Origin: Azoarcus sp.
Lineage (GTDB): Bacteria > Pseudomonadota > Gammaproteobacteria > Burkholderiales > Rhodocyclaceae
DNA: 64,000 nt
Reading direction: 5' to 3'
Assembly (NCBI GenBank): GCA_020725025.1
Contig: DYFV01000003.1
Span: forward strand, 62,001 to 126,000
Positions 25,611 to 34,241 of the stretch are shown one piece after another. Both the position numbers and the translations under genes were made by a program. Position 1 is the stretch's first letter. Each line of letters begins with the position of its first letter. The notes beneath the pieces were generated by a model. It was given only the letters and a program-made list of their open reading frames with translations, made no database searches and had not been told where the DNA came from.

Positions 25611-26549
25611 ATGTGGGCGGCATTCGCTGCCATCGTGGCGGCGATGCTCGCCGTCGATCTCCTGCTCTTCAAGGGCGGGGAGCGGCATCGGGTGTCCCTG
25701 AAGGAGGCGGCGGCGTGGTCGGTGGCCTGGGTGAGCGTGGCGCTCGCCTTCAACGCCGGCCTGTGGTGGTACCTGAACGAAACCGCCGGGCGCGCGCTGG
25801 CCGACCAGAAGGCGCTCGAATTCCTCACCGGCTACCTGGTGGAAAAATCCCTCGCGGTCGACAACGTCTTCGTGTGGATGATGATCTTCGGCTACTTCGC
25901 CGTGCCCCTCGAGCTGCAGCGGCGGGTGCTGCTCTACGGCATCGGCGGCGCCATCGTACTGCGCACGGTGATGATCCTCGCCGGCAGCTGGCTGGTGTCC
26001 GAGTTCCACTGGGTGCTCTACCTGTTCGGCGCCTTCCTGGTGGTCACCGGCATCAAGATGGTGTGGTTCGCGGAGCACGAGGCGGATCTCGCCAGGAACC
26101 CGATCGTGAACTGGATCCGCAGGCACTACCCGGTCACCGACCGGCTGGCGGACGAGCGCTTCTTCGTGATGCGCAACGGCGTACGCATGGCCACGCCGCT
26201 GCTGCTGGCGCTGGTGCTCGTGGAGATCTCGGACGTGATCTTCGCGGTGGACAGCATCCCCGCCATCTTCGCCATCACCACCGACCCCTTCATCGTGCTC
26301 ACCTCCAACCTTTTCGCGATCCTGGGCCTGCGCGCGATGTACTTCCTGCTCGCCGACCTGGGCGATCGCTTCGCGCTGCTCAAGTACGGGCTCGCCGCGA
26401 TCCTGGTCTTCATCGGCACCAAGATGCTGATCGTGGAGTGGGTGAAGATCCCGGTGATGGTCTCGCTGGCGGTGGTGGCGGCCATCCTCGCGGTGTCGGT
26501 CATGGCCAGCCTGTGGCATGCGGAAAGGGAGCGGCGGCTGGCCCGCTGA
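25611..26549 (+). CDS. alx: TerC/Alx family manganese exporter
   Basis: 312 residues, about nine membrane helices. Strongly Alx-like: [19 protein letters not shown], the second acidic motif [21 protein letters not shown], and [20 protein letters not shown]. The paired Asp-bearing motifs are thought to form the ion path. Escherichia coli Alx lies behind the same riboswitch class and exports Mn(II). An in-frame stop just upstream fixes ATG 25611 as the first possible start. Confidence 0.9.
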   Translation: MWAAFAAIVAAMLAVDLLLFKGGERHRVSLKEAAAWSVAWVSVALAFNAGLWWYLNETAGRALADQKALEFLTGYLVEKSLAVDNVFVWMMIFGYFAVPLELQRRVLLYGIGGAIVLRTVMILAGSWLVSEFHWVLYLFGAFLVVTGIKMVWFAEHEADLARNPIVNWIRRHYPVTDRLADERFFVMRNGVRMATPLLLALVLVEISDVIFAVDSIPAIFAITTDPFIVLTSNLFAILGLRAMYFLLADLGDRFALLKYGLAAILVFIGTKMLIVEWVKIPVMVSLAVVAAILAVSVMASLWHAERERRLAR

Positions 26550-26604
26550 GCGGGTCGGCGCCGGATCGGCGGCGTTTCGATCCGCGCGCCGTCGCTCCGG
26601 TCGC

Positions 26605-27471
26605 CTACCCTCCGCGCTTGGCGAGTTGCCCGAAGCCCCGCTGCGGGTCGTAGCCCCAGCAGGCGAGCGCGAAGCAGGCCGCCGCGGTGCCGCACACGAC
26701 CCACGGCGCCCAGCCGGGGTCCTGGCCGTAGAGGGCGAAGCGCAGCCACTCCACCGCGTAGGTGAAGGGGTTCCACTGGGCGGCGACGAAGACCCAGCGC
26801 GCGCCCGACTCCTCCAGCTTCCACAGCGGATAGAGCGCGGTGGACATGAAGTACATGGGGAAGATGACGAAGTTCATCGTCCCGGCGAAGTTCTCCAGCT
26901 GGCGGATGTGCACCGACAGCAGGAGCCCCAGCGCCCCCAGCATCAGCGCCCCGCCGGTTGCCGCCAGGATCACGTGGGGCGTCTGCGGCCCCCACAGGGG
27001 CAGCACCGTGCCGAGCAGCGCCGCGATGAGCACGAAGGCCAGCCCCTGCAGCAGCGACAGCACTGCGGTGGCGGCGAGCTTGGCGAACAGGATCCAGGCC
27101 CGCGGCAGCGGCGCGGTCAGCAGCAGCCGCATCATCCCCATCTCCCGGTCGTAGACCATCGCCAGGGAGGACTGCATGCCGTTGAAGAGCAGCACCATGC
27201 CCACCAGCCCCGGGGCGATGTACTCGTCGTAGGTGATGTAGGTCTCGTAGGGCGGCACGATGGCCACGCCGAAGACGTTGCGGAAGCCGGCCGCGAACAC
27301 CGCCAGCCACAGCACCGGGCGCACCAGGGCCGACACCAGCCGGCCGTACTGGCGCACGAACTTGAAGAGCTCGCGCGCCACGATCGCCTGCAAGGCCTGC
27401 AGGGCGTGGGCCACGCGGCCGCGCCGTGCCGGCGCGGCCGCCGGCGCGGTGCTCAGCGGGGATGCTTGCAT
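26605..27471 (-). CDS. ABC-2 type permease of the PQQ-alcohol-dehydrogenase-associated transporter (PedC-like)
   Basis: 288 residues with six membrane helices in ABC-2 layout: a hydrophilic start, [30 protein letters not shown], then [19 protein letters not shown] (the conserved coupling stretch) and [16 protein letters not shown] near the end. Its ATPase partner is the gene at 29567. It is the last gene of a seven-gene operon and overlaps the preceding substrate-binding-like gene by 19 bp. Members are encoded beside PQQ-dependent alcohol oxidation genes; the transported compound is not established. Confidence 0.83.
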   Translation of the reverse strand: MQASPLSTAPAAAPARRGRVAHALQALQAIVARELFKFVRQYGRLVSALVRPVLWLAVFAAGFRNVFGVAIVPPYETYITYDEYIAPGLVGMVLLFNGMQSSLAMVYDREMGMMRLLLTAPLPRAWILFAKLAATAVLSLLQGLAFVLIAALLGTVLPLWGPQTPHVILAATGGALMLGALGLLLSVHIRQLENFAGTMNFVIFPMYFMSTALYPLWKLEESGARWVFVAAQWNPFTYAVEWLRFALYGQDPGWAPWVVCGTAAACFALACWGYDPQRGFGQLAKRGG

Positions 27472-28595
27472 CGCTTCTCCGGTTCGTCTGCGCCCAGGGT
27501 GTCGAGGGCGTTCTTGGGATGCAGGATGCCGTCCACCGGCGCGGTGGACACCACGCCCTGGCCGTCGGTCAGCAGCAGCGTCTGGCGCAGCTGGCCGTCC
27601 CACGGCCGGTAGGTGAGCGGCACGCCCTTCGAGCCGTCCACCGGCGTGGCGGTGAGCGGGGGCAGGCCGTTCTTGCCCGCCTCCACCACCGCCGCCACCG
27701 CGGTCTTGCCGGCCATCCAGGCCGCCCAGTCGTGGGCGGTCATCGGCCGGCCGGCGGCGCGATGGAAGCGGCGCGAGACCTGTACCGCGCCGAAGCGCTC
27801 GAACTGCGCGTGCCAGGCGAGCGCGGTGAGCCCGGCATCTCCGACCACCGGCCGCGGCTGGGCGATGCGGTAGGGCAGCATGCGGGCGAACTCGCCGTCG
27901 CTGTCCACCACCCACACCACGTCGTAGCCGCTGCCGGAAGTGAGCAGCAGCGGGTTGGCGAGGTCGCGCTCGCGCGGATCGGCGGAGAGCTTGTAGGGCT
28001 TCTTCCCCACGATCTTGAGGCCGTAGCGCTTGGCCGCGGCCTCCACCACGGCGGTGCGGGCGGCGTCCTCCGGCGTCGGGCCCGCGAGCAGCAGCACGTT
28101 CCGCCAACGGCGCTCGACCAGGGTCTGGGCGAGCGCGTCGGCGCGCATGCGCTCGGAGGGCAGCGTGTGGAAGAGGTTGGCGCGGCACTCGCCCTCGCGC
28201 AGGGCGTCGGAGGCGTCGCCCACGTTCACCACCGGCACCTTCACCGCGTCCGCCACCGCCAACGTCCATGCCGCCGGAAGATCGACGATCAGCATCGCCG
28301 CGCCGCCCTTCACGCTGCGGCCGGCCGCCTGGCGCGCCGCCTCGGCGGAGTCCACCTCCTCGGTGGCCAGCGCGATCTTGTGCCCCGCGGCCTCGAGCTC
28401 GAACCTGGCGTCCTTGAGCGCCATCTGCACGCCGTCGGCGGCCGGCCCGGTGGGATGGCCGAAGTAGGCCCGCTCCACGCGGTCGCGGTCGAGGCGCGCA
28501 TCATCGGCCGGGGCGAGCAGCGCGATACGGTACTCGGCGGCGTGTACCGCCCCGGCCGCGAGTGCCGTGGCGATGACAGCGATTCCGCGTCGCAT
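27453..28595 (-). CDS. Periplasmic binding-like protein of the PQQ-dependent alcohol dehydrogenase system
   Basis: 380 residues. Signal peptide MRRGIAVIATALAAGAVHA. The rest is a branched-chain-amino-acid-receptor-like two-domain fold (YRIALLAPADDARLDRDRV; MLIVDLPAAWTLAVADAVKVPVVNVGDASD; RWRNVLLLAGPTPEDAARTAV). The C-terminal TYRPWDGQLRQTLLLTD and a HPKNALDTLG tail are typical of the ABC binding protein found with PQQ-linked alcohol oxidation. A binding protein beside an ABC-2 exporter-type permease is an odd but recurring combination. Three bases separate it from the propeller gene upstream. Confidence 0.82.
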   Translation of the reverse strand: MRRGIAVIATALAAGAVHAAEYRIALLAPADDARLDRDRVERAYFGHPTGPAADGVQMALKDARFELEAAGHKIALATEEVDSAEAARQAAGRSVKGGAAMLIVDLPAAWTLAVADAVKVPVVNVGDASDALREGECRANLFHTLPSERMRADALAQTLVERRWRNVLLLAGPTPEDAARTAVVEAAAKRYGLKIVGKKPYKLSADPRERDLANPLLLTSGSGYDVVWVVDSDGEFARMLPYRIAQPRPVVGDAGLTALAWHAQFERFGAVQVSRRFHRAAGRPMTAHDWAAWMAGKTAVAAVVEAGKNGLPPLTATPVDGSKGVPLTYRPWDGQLRQTLLLTDGQGVVSTAPVDGILHPKNALDTLGADEPEKRCKHPR

Positions 28596-28598
28596 CGC

Positions 28599-29570
28599 CT
28601 ACTCCACCACCACCGCGGTGTGCGGCACGCGGCCGACGGGAATGGTCTTCACCGCCTTGGCGCCGGCCACGTCCACCACGGTGAGGTCGTCGGAGAGGCC
28701 GTTCACCACGAAGAGCCGCGACTCGTCCCCGTTGAGCGCCACGCTCCAGGCGCGCTTGCCCACCAGCACCTGCTCCTCGGTCTTGCGCGAGGCGCGGTCG
28801 ACGAAGGCCACGCGGTTGGCCTTGCCCAGGCCCACGAAGGCGCGCTTGCCGTCCTTGGTGAAGGTGATGCCGACCGGGGTGATGTCCTCCTTGCGCGCGC
28901 CCTTCACCTCGAAGCGGATGGTGTCGACCACCTTGCGCTCGGCGGTGGAGATCACGCTCACGCTCGCGTCGAGCTCGTTGGTGACCCACAGCTCCTTGCC
29001 GTCGGGGGTGATGGCGAAGCGGCGCGGGCGCTTGCCCACGGGGATGTTCTTGACCACCTCGCCGCTCGCCGCGTCCACCACGTGCACCAGGCTGGCCACC
29101 TCGGAGGTGACGTAGACCGTCTTGCCGTCGGGCGAGACGAGCACCCCCTCGGGCTCCTGGCCGACCTCCACCGAGCGGATGCGCTTTCCGCTCGCCACGT
29201 CGATCATGTTGAGCTCCGCGTCCTCCTCGTTGGAAACGTAGAGGGTCTTGCCGTCGGGCGACAGGTCGAAGATCTCGGGGTCCTCCCCCAGGGGAATGCG
29301 GCGCAGCGACTTGTGGGTCGCGAGATCGATCACGTCGGCCTCGCCGGAGTTGGTGCAGGCGACGATGAGGGCCTTGCCGTCGGGCATCAGCTCCATGTGG
29401 CGCGCCCGCTTGCAGGTCGGGATGGTCTTGGTCACCGCCAGCTTGTCCAGGTCGATCACGGTGATCGCGTCGTCCTTCTCGCTGGAGACGTAGAGGGTGG
29501 CCGCCTGGGCCGCACAGGCGCCGAAGGCGAGCGCGAAGGCGACGAACGAGGTACGCAACGTCGGGGTCAT
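28599..29570 (-). CDS. YVTN-repeat beta-propeller, PQQ-dependent catabolism-associated
   Basis: 323 residues. Signal peptide MTPTLRTSFVAFALAFGACAAQA, then about seven blades with the repeated pattern SPDGKTLYVSNE, SPDGKTVYVTSE, TPDGKELWVTNE and GDESRLFVVNG. A secreted seven-bladed propeller of this type accompanies the PQQ-associated ABC system in other bacteria. No enzyme activity is assigned. Its ATG overlaps the stop of the ATPase gene upstream by four bases. Confidence 0.85.
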   Translation of the reverse strand: MTPTLRTSFVAFALAFGACAAQAATLYVSSEKDDAITVIDLDKLAVTKTIPTCKRARHMELMPDGKALIVACTNSGEADVIDLATHKSLRRIPLGEDPEIFDLSPDGKTLYVSNEEDAELNMIDVASGKRIRSVEVGQEPEGVLVSPDGKTVYVTSEVASLVHVVDAASGEVVKNIPVGKRPRRFAITPDGKELWVTNELDASVSVISTAERKVVDTIRFEVKGARKEDITPVGITFTKDGKRAFVGLGKANRVAFVDRASRKTEEQVLVGKRAWSVALNGDESRLFVVNGLSDDLTVVDVAGAKAVKTIPVGRVPHTAVVVE

Positions 29571-30319
29571 GTCGGAACTCCTTGTGGGTTCTTCGTATCG
29601 GGGGCGGCACCGACCGCCTTGAAAAAGCCTTGTTCGAGGGTGGGCTCGCCCAGCGCCTCCACCACCGCCTGCGGCGGGCCGTCGGCGAGCACGCGGCCGC
29701 GGTGCAGCACCACGATCTGCCCGGCGTCCTCGATCTCCTCGATCCAGTGGGTGGCCCACAGCACCGCCATCGGCTGCTCGCGCATCGCCTCGGCGATGTG
29801 GGCGCGCAGGGCCCGGCGCGAGGGCAGGTCCAGGCCCACCGTGGCCTCGTCCATCAGGAGCACCGCCGGCCGGTGCAGCATGGCGCGGACGAGCTCGACC
29901 CGGCGCCGGTTGCCGCCGGAGAGCTCGCGCACCTTGCGCCCGGCCTGCTCGGCCAGCCCGAAGTGGGCGAGGCCGGACTCGATCCGGCCCTTCGACACCG
30001 CGCGCGGCAGGCCGTGCAGGTCGGCGTGCAGGCGCAGGTTGCGCTCGATGGAGAGGTCCAGGTCCAGCGCCTGCTGCTGGAACACCACCCCGAGGCGGGC
30101 CAGCGCATGGGTCGCGTTGCGGCGCACCGAGATGCCGTCGATGGTGATCTCGCCGGCATCGGGCACGAACAGCCCGGTGAGCAGCTGGAACAGCGTCGAC
30201 TTGCCCGCGCCGTTGGGGCCCAGGAGCACGCAGAAGGTGCCGGGCGCCACCTCCAGGCTCACCCGGTCGAGCGCTTTCACCGCGCCGTAGGATTTGCTGA
30301 CTTCACGGATGCTCAGCAT
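29567..30319 (-). CDS. ABC transporter ATP-binding protein, PQQ-dependent alcohol dehydrogenase system
   Basis: 250 residues. Walker A GPNGAGKST (34-42), signature LSGGNRRRVELVRAML, Walker B VLLMDEATVGLD and switch His in WATHWIEE. The unusual ELSGGN and MDEATVGLD forms resemble the ABC-2 ATPase of PQQ-linked alcohol metabolism clusters. It should energise the permease at 26605, two genes downstream. The start overlaps the previous ATPase gene by 7 bp. Confidence 0.85.
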   Translation of the reverse strand: MLSIREVSKSYGAVKALDRVSLEVAPGTFCVLLGPNGAGKSTLFQLLTGLFVPDAGEITIDGISVRRNATHALARLGVVFQQQALDLDLSIERNLRLHADLHGLPRAVSKGRIESGLAHFGLAEQAGRKVRELSGGNRRRVELVRAMLHRPAVLLMDEATVGLDLPSRRALRAHIAEAMREQPMAVLWATHWIEEIEDAGQIVVLHRGRVLADGPPQAVVEALGEPTLEQGFFKAVGAAPDTKNPQGVPT

Positions 30320-31155
30320 GCCATTCGCTCCATGCCTGGGTCGTCCCAGCCCCTGCTCCGGCCGCCCTCGGCCGCCGGGGCCGATGCGGCTTTCCCCTCC
30401 CCCGCGCAGCCTTCCAGCAGCGCCCGGTGGCGGGCGAGCAGGTCGCGGCGGAAGTCCTCGCTCGCATCATCCTCGTAGCGGCGCGGCCGCGGCAGGTCCA
30501 CCGCCACGTCCAGGATCACCCGCGACGGCCCCTTCGACAGGAACAGGATGCGGTCGCCCAGGTGGATCGCCTCGCGCAGGTCGTGGGTGACGAAAAGGAC
30601 CGTGGTCGGCCGCCGCTGCCAAAGGTCGAGGAGCATGCCGCGCAGCCGGTCGGCCACCGGCTGGTCCAGCGACACGAAGGGCTCGTCGAGCAGCAGCAGG
30701 CGCGGCTCGATGGCGAAGGCGCGCGCCAGCGCCACCCGGCGCTGCATGCCGCCAGAGAGCTGCCCGGGGTAGGCGTCGAGGTTGTCGCCCAGCTCCATTT
30801 CCCGCAACAGCTGCTCGGCGCGCCCGCTCGCCGCGGCCGCCGGGTCGAGCACGATGCGCACGTTGTCGCGCACCGTGCGCCAGGGCAAGAGGCGCGGCGT
30901 CTGGAACATGTAGCCGATCGGCACCGCCTCCGGGCGCGAGCCGTCGGAGAAGCGCACCTCGGCGCGGGCCTGGTGGTCCAGGCCCGCGAGCACGTTCAGG
31001 AGCGTCGTCTTGCCGCAGCCCGACGGTCCCACGATGCAGCAGAACTGGCGCGGAGGCAGGGCGAAGGCGAGTTCCTCGATGGCGGCCGCGGCGGCGCCGG
31101 GGTAGCGCTTCTCCGCGATGCGCACGTCGAGCTCGGGCAGCGCTGCGGCGTTCAT
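30313..31155 (-). CDS. ABC importer ATP-binding protein (nitrate/sulfonate/taurine type)
   Basis: 280 residues. Walker A GPSGCGKTT, Q-loop YMFQTPRLLPW, signature LSGGMQRRVALARAFA, Walker B LLLDEPFVSLD and the family's FVTHDLREAIHLGDRI. This matches SsuB/TauB/NrtD-type import ATPases. It works with the permease (31152) and binding protein (31925), with each junction overlapping. The C-terminal 25 residues are poorly conserved and Gly/Ala-rich. Confidence 0.87.
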   Translation of the reverse strand: MNAAALPELDVRIAEKRYPGAAAAAIEELAFALPPRQFCCIVGPSGCGKTTLLNVLAGLDHQARAEVRFSDGSRPEAVPIGYMFQTPRLLPWRTVRDNVRIVLDPAAAASGRAEQLLREMELGDNLDAYPGQLSGGMQRRVALARAFAIEPRLLLLDEPFVSLDQPVADRLRGMLLDLWQRRPTTVLFVTHDLREAIHLGDRILFLSKGPSRVILDVAVDLPRPRRYEDDASEDFRRDLLARHRALLEGCAGEGKAASAPAAEGGRSRGWDDPGMERMAC

Positions 31156-31928
31156 GTGCGCCACCTCGTCAGCCGCCGCTCCAGCGGAGTGAGCACCGCC
31201 AGCTCGATGGTGAGCATCACCGCCACGAAGGCGAGCGTATAGGCGAGCAGCCCGGCGATGTCGAAGAGCTGGAAGAACACCGAGAGCTGGAAACCCACCC
31301 CGTTGCTGCGGCCCAGCAGCTCCACCACCAGCACGATCTTCCAGATCAGCGCGATCCCGTTGCGCGCCGCGGCCATGATGTAGGGATAGAGCTGGGGCAG
31401 GAAGAAGACCAGGAAGCGGCGCAGCGGCGGCACGTGGAAGACCTGCGCCACCTGCAGCAGGTCGCGGGCCACCGCGCGGGTACCCTCGCGCATCACGACG
31501 ATCACGTTGGGGATCTTGTTCACCGCCACCGCGATGATCGCCGCCGTCTCGGTGAGGCCGAACCACACGTAGCACAGGATGATCACCACCAGCGCCGGGA
31601 CGTTGAGGAAGAGGATGAGCCAGCCGTCGAGGAGCTGGTTCAGCCGCTCGCGCGAGCCCATGAGCATGCCCAGCGCCACCCCGATGGCCATCGCCACCAC
31701 GAAGGACACCGCCACCCGTCCGAGGGTGATGGCGAGATCGGACAGGAGCGAGCCCTGGCCGATGTGATGCGCCATGCTCTCCGCCACCGCCCACGGGGTC
31801 GGCAGCACGCGGCTTTGCGCCAGCTCGGCCGCCACCGCCCAGATCAGGACGAAGAGCGCGAGCGAGGCCAGACGCAGCCAGCGCCCGTTCAGGCCTCCCG
31901 CAGCGAGGGTCGCCTGGGTAGCCGTCAC
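31152..31928 (-). CDS. ABC importer permease (nitrate/sulfonate/taurine type)
   Basis: 258 residues, about six membrane helices. The inner-membrane coupling motif is VMREGTRAVARDLLQVAQVFHVPPLRRFLVFFLPQLYPYIMAA, the BPD_transp_1 pattern with the EAA-type loop. The start is GTG 31928, overlapping the binding-protein stop as GTGA; no ATG fits that junction. It overlaps the ATPase start by four bases. Confidence 0.85.
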   Translation of the reverse strand: MTATQATLAAGGLNGRWLRLASLALFVLIWAVAAELAQSRVLPTPWAVAESMAHHIGQGSLLSDLAITLGRVAVSFVVAMAIGVALGMLMGSRERLNQLLDGWLILFLNVPALVVIILCYVWFGLTETAAIIAVAVNKIPNVIVVMREGTRAVARDLLQVAQVFHVPPLRRFLVFFLPQLYPYIMAAARNGIALIWKIVLVVELLGRSNGVGFQLSVFFQLFDIAGLLAYTLAFVAVMLTIELAVLTPLERRLTRWRT

Positions 31929-32953
31929 CGAGCCCCCTGCCACACGGTGCCCGGCGCCAGGGTGGCCGAACTGCCCACCAGCTCCGCCCCGCCCGCCTCG
32001 GCGAGCACCTTGAACGCGGCGGCGATGGCCGCCTGGTGCTCGCTCGCGCTGCCCGCCGGGATGCCGCGGCGGAAGCCGTCGCGCAGCGCCGCGAGGGTGG
32101 CGTCGTCCCTCGCGCCGGTGAGCGGCCTGAGCCGCGTCCACTCCGCGTCCGAGTCGCGCATGATCGCCTGGGCGTCCCGCGAAGCGGCGATGAAGCCGGT
32201 CACCGCGCCCGGGTGCTTCGCCGCGAAGCCCTCGGAGAAGACGTAGCCGATGAGCGGCAGCCGGCCCGGCACGCCGAGGGCCGGCAGGATGTCCTGCACC
32301 TCGAGGAGCGGCACCATGCCCTGCGCCTTCAGCCGGGCGGCGTAGTTCCAGAAGTTCAGCACCGCGTCGAGCTCGCCCTGGAGGAACTTCTCGTTCAGGA
32401 GCGGCGGCGCGGCAAAGGCCGGCCGGGCCATCTCCTTGAGGTCGCGGCCGGTGGTGCGCAGGGAATGGGTGCGCAGCATGAGCCAGCTCTTGTCGAGCGG
32501 GCTGCCGGCCACGCCCAGGCGCTTGCCGGCGAGATCCGCGAGGCCGCGGATCCCGGAGTCCGGGCGCACCATCAGCGCGCCGGCGGCCTCCGAGTAGGCC
32601 ACGAAGGTGTAGTCCGCGCCGCTTTCGCGCTGGCGCGAGACCCACAGCCAGTCGGTGACGATCATGTCCACCGCCCCGCCCTGCAGCGCGATCGCGGTGG
32701 CGTCCTTGTTGGCGAGCGGGATCACCTCGAGCGCGACGCCGTGCTTGCGGTCCAGCCCGTGGTGGCGGATCACGTCGAGCTCCCAGCTCACCGTGCCGAA
32801 CTTCAGCACCCCAACCCGCAGCTTGGCCGGCTCGGCCGCCGCGGCCACGCCGAGGGTCGCGAGGAGGACGAACGCGAGCGCCGCCCGAGCCCAGCGGGCG
32901 AGGCGGCGCGATACGGCGGTGAGGTCTCGTTGGGAAGGCGCGCTCGTGCTCAT
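31925..32953 (-). CDS. ABC importer periplasmic binding protein (NMT1/SsuA-like)
   Basis: 342 residues. The N-terminus carries a membrane/signal segment (RWARAALAFVLLATLGVAAAAEP) after a basic stretch. The mature part is an NMT1/SsuA-like binding fold: LRVGVLKFGTVSWELDVIRHHGLDRKHGVALEVIPLANKDA, AVDMIVTDWLWVSRQR, GIRGLADLAGKRLGVAGSPLDKSW. Relatives occur in PQQ/methylotrophy-type alcohol clusters, so the ligand may be a cofactor or metal complex rather than a sulfonate; that is inference. First gene of the operon; ATG 32953 chosen by the signal peptide. Confidence 0.82.
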   Translation of the reverse strand: MSTSAPSQRDLTAVSRRLARWARAALAFVLLATLGVAAAAEPAKLRVGVLKFGTVSWELDVIRHHGLDRKHGVALEVIPLANKDATAIALQGGAVDMIVTDWLWVSRQRESGADYTFVAYSEAAGALMVRPDSGIRGLADLAGKRLGVAGSPLDKSWLMLRTHSLRTTGRDLKEMARPAFAAPPLLNEKFLQGELDAVLNFWNYAARLKAQGMVPLLEVQDILPALGVPGRLPLIGYVFSEGFAAKHPGAVTGFIAASRDAQAIMRDSDAEWTRLRPLTGARDDATLAALRDGFRRGIPAGSASEHQAAIAAAFKVLAEAGGAELVGSSATLAPGTVWQGAR

Positions 32954-33144
32954 GGTCTTGTCGTCGTCGGGGCGCCGCGCCCCGTGGGTGCGCGAAAGAG
33001 GCGGGGTCGGCCACCCGCCCGTTGCCAAGTGTCCCGGCTCGGGACCCGCCGCGCCTCATGAAAGACGGCCGGGGCGTCTCATGATTTTCTGTATTCGGTC
33101 CGGGCCGCGCGGCCGTCGGCGCGGTCTCTGCTAACTTCCATAGC

Positions 33145-34092
33145 ATGCAGACCGCCCTACCACCAGTCCGGGACGAAGGCTTCCTCGACGTCGGGGAGGG
33201 CCATCGCATCCGCTACGCCCAATATGGCAATCCCTCCGGCATCCCCGCGGTGTCGCTGCACGGTGGCCCCGCGAGCGGGGCGAGCCCGCGCCTGGCCACC
33301 TTCTTCGACCCCGCCCGCTTTCGCGTGGTACTTTTCGACCAGCGCGGCTGCGGGGCGAGCCTTCCGCCGGGAAGCGTCGCCGCCAACACCACCGCCCATC
33401 TCGTCGCCGACATGGAACGGCTGCGCCGCCACCTCGACATCCCGCGCTGGCTTGTGTGCGGCGGCTCCTGGGGCGCGACCCTCGCCCTCGCCTACGCGGC
33501 CCGCCACCGGGAGGCCTGCGCCGGACTCGTGCTGCGCGGTGTCTTCCTCGGCGAGCGTGCCGAGATCGACTGGTTCTTCCGGGACGCACGCCGGCTGCTG
33601 CCCGAGGCCTGGTCGGCCTTCGCCGCCGCCGCGCCGGCCGGGCGCCGCGACGCCCTCCTCGACTGGTACGCCGAGGCGGTGAACGACCCCGACCCGGAAA
33701 TCGCCCTCGCCGCCGTGCGGCGCTGGATGCAATGGGAGGCCGCCCTGTCCGTCCCCGGCCGGGCGGCCCCGCTGCAGCCGGCCCCCGGCCCGGAGGAAGC
33801 CGGGCGACTCGTCGCGAAGTACCGGGTGCAGGCCCATTACCTGACGCGCGACGTCTTCCTGGCGCCCGGCGAGGCCCTCGAGTGCGCGCGCACCCTCGAG
33901 GGCCTGCCGCTGGCCCTGGTGCACGGCCGCCTCGATCTCGTCTGCCGCCCCGACAACGCCTGGCGGGTTCACCGGGCAGTGCCGGGGAGCAGCCTCAGGT
34001 GGGTCGCGAACACGGGCCACGACGCTTTCGCGACGGCGATGTTCAACGCGATCGTGCAGGCCACGGAGGAAGTGGCGGGGTTGGCGGGATGA
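33145..34092 (+). CDS. pip: Proline iminopeptidase (alpha/beta hydrolase)
   Basis: 315 residues, normal for the family. Oxyanion HGGP (39-42), the family motif DQRGCGAS (65-72) and the nucleophile elbow GGSWG (106-110, Ser108) are present, with late VHGRLDLVCR (Asp) and NTGHDAF (His). It cleaves N-terminal proline from peptides in the cytoplasm. Standing alone on the plus strand, divergent from the ABC operon. Confidence 0.9.
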   Translation: MQTALPPVRDEGFLDVGEGHRIRYAQYGNPSGIPAVSLHGGPASGASPRLATFFDPARFRVVLFDQRGCGASLPPGSVAANTTAHLVADMERLRRHLDIPRWLVCGGSWGATLALAYAARHREACAGLVLRGVFLGERAEIDWFFRDARRLLPEAWSAFAAAAPAGRRDALLDWYAEAVNDPDPEIALAAVRRWMQWEAALSVPGRAAPLQPAPGPEEAGRLVAKYRVQAHYLTRDVFLAPGEALECARTLEGLPLALVHGRLDLVCRPDNAWRVHRAVPGSSLRWVANTGHDAFATAMFNAIVQATEEVAGLAG

Positions 34093-34241
34093 GCCAGGCG
34101 GGACGCCGTCCCGACCCCGGCTCATGGTTTTCGCTAGTCCATCCCCCCGCCCGCCTCGACGCCGCCGGCCCGCGCCGCCGCCTACACTGCCCCCACTAGC
34201 TTCTCCCCATAACAAAGGTATTCCAAAGGACACGCCGAATC

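Noticed and set aside
30313..31155. Treating the two adjacent ATPase genes as one duplicated ATPase
   Set aside because: They differ in signature, Walker B and permease context, one importer type and one ABC-2 type.
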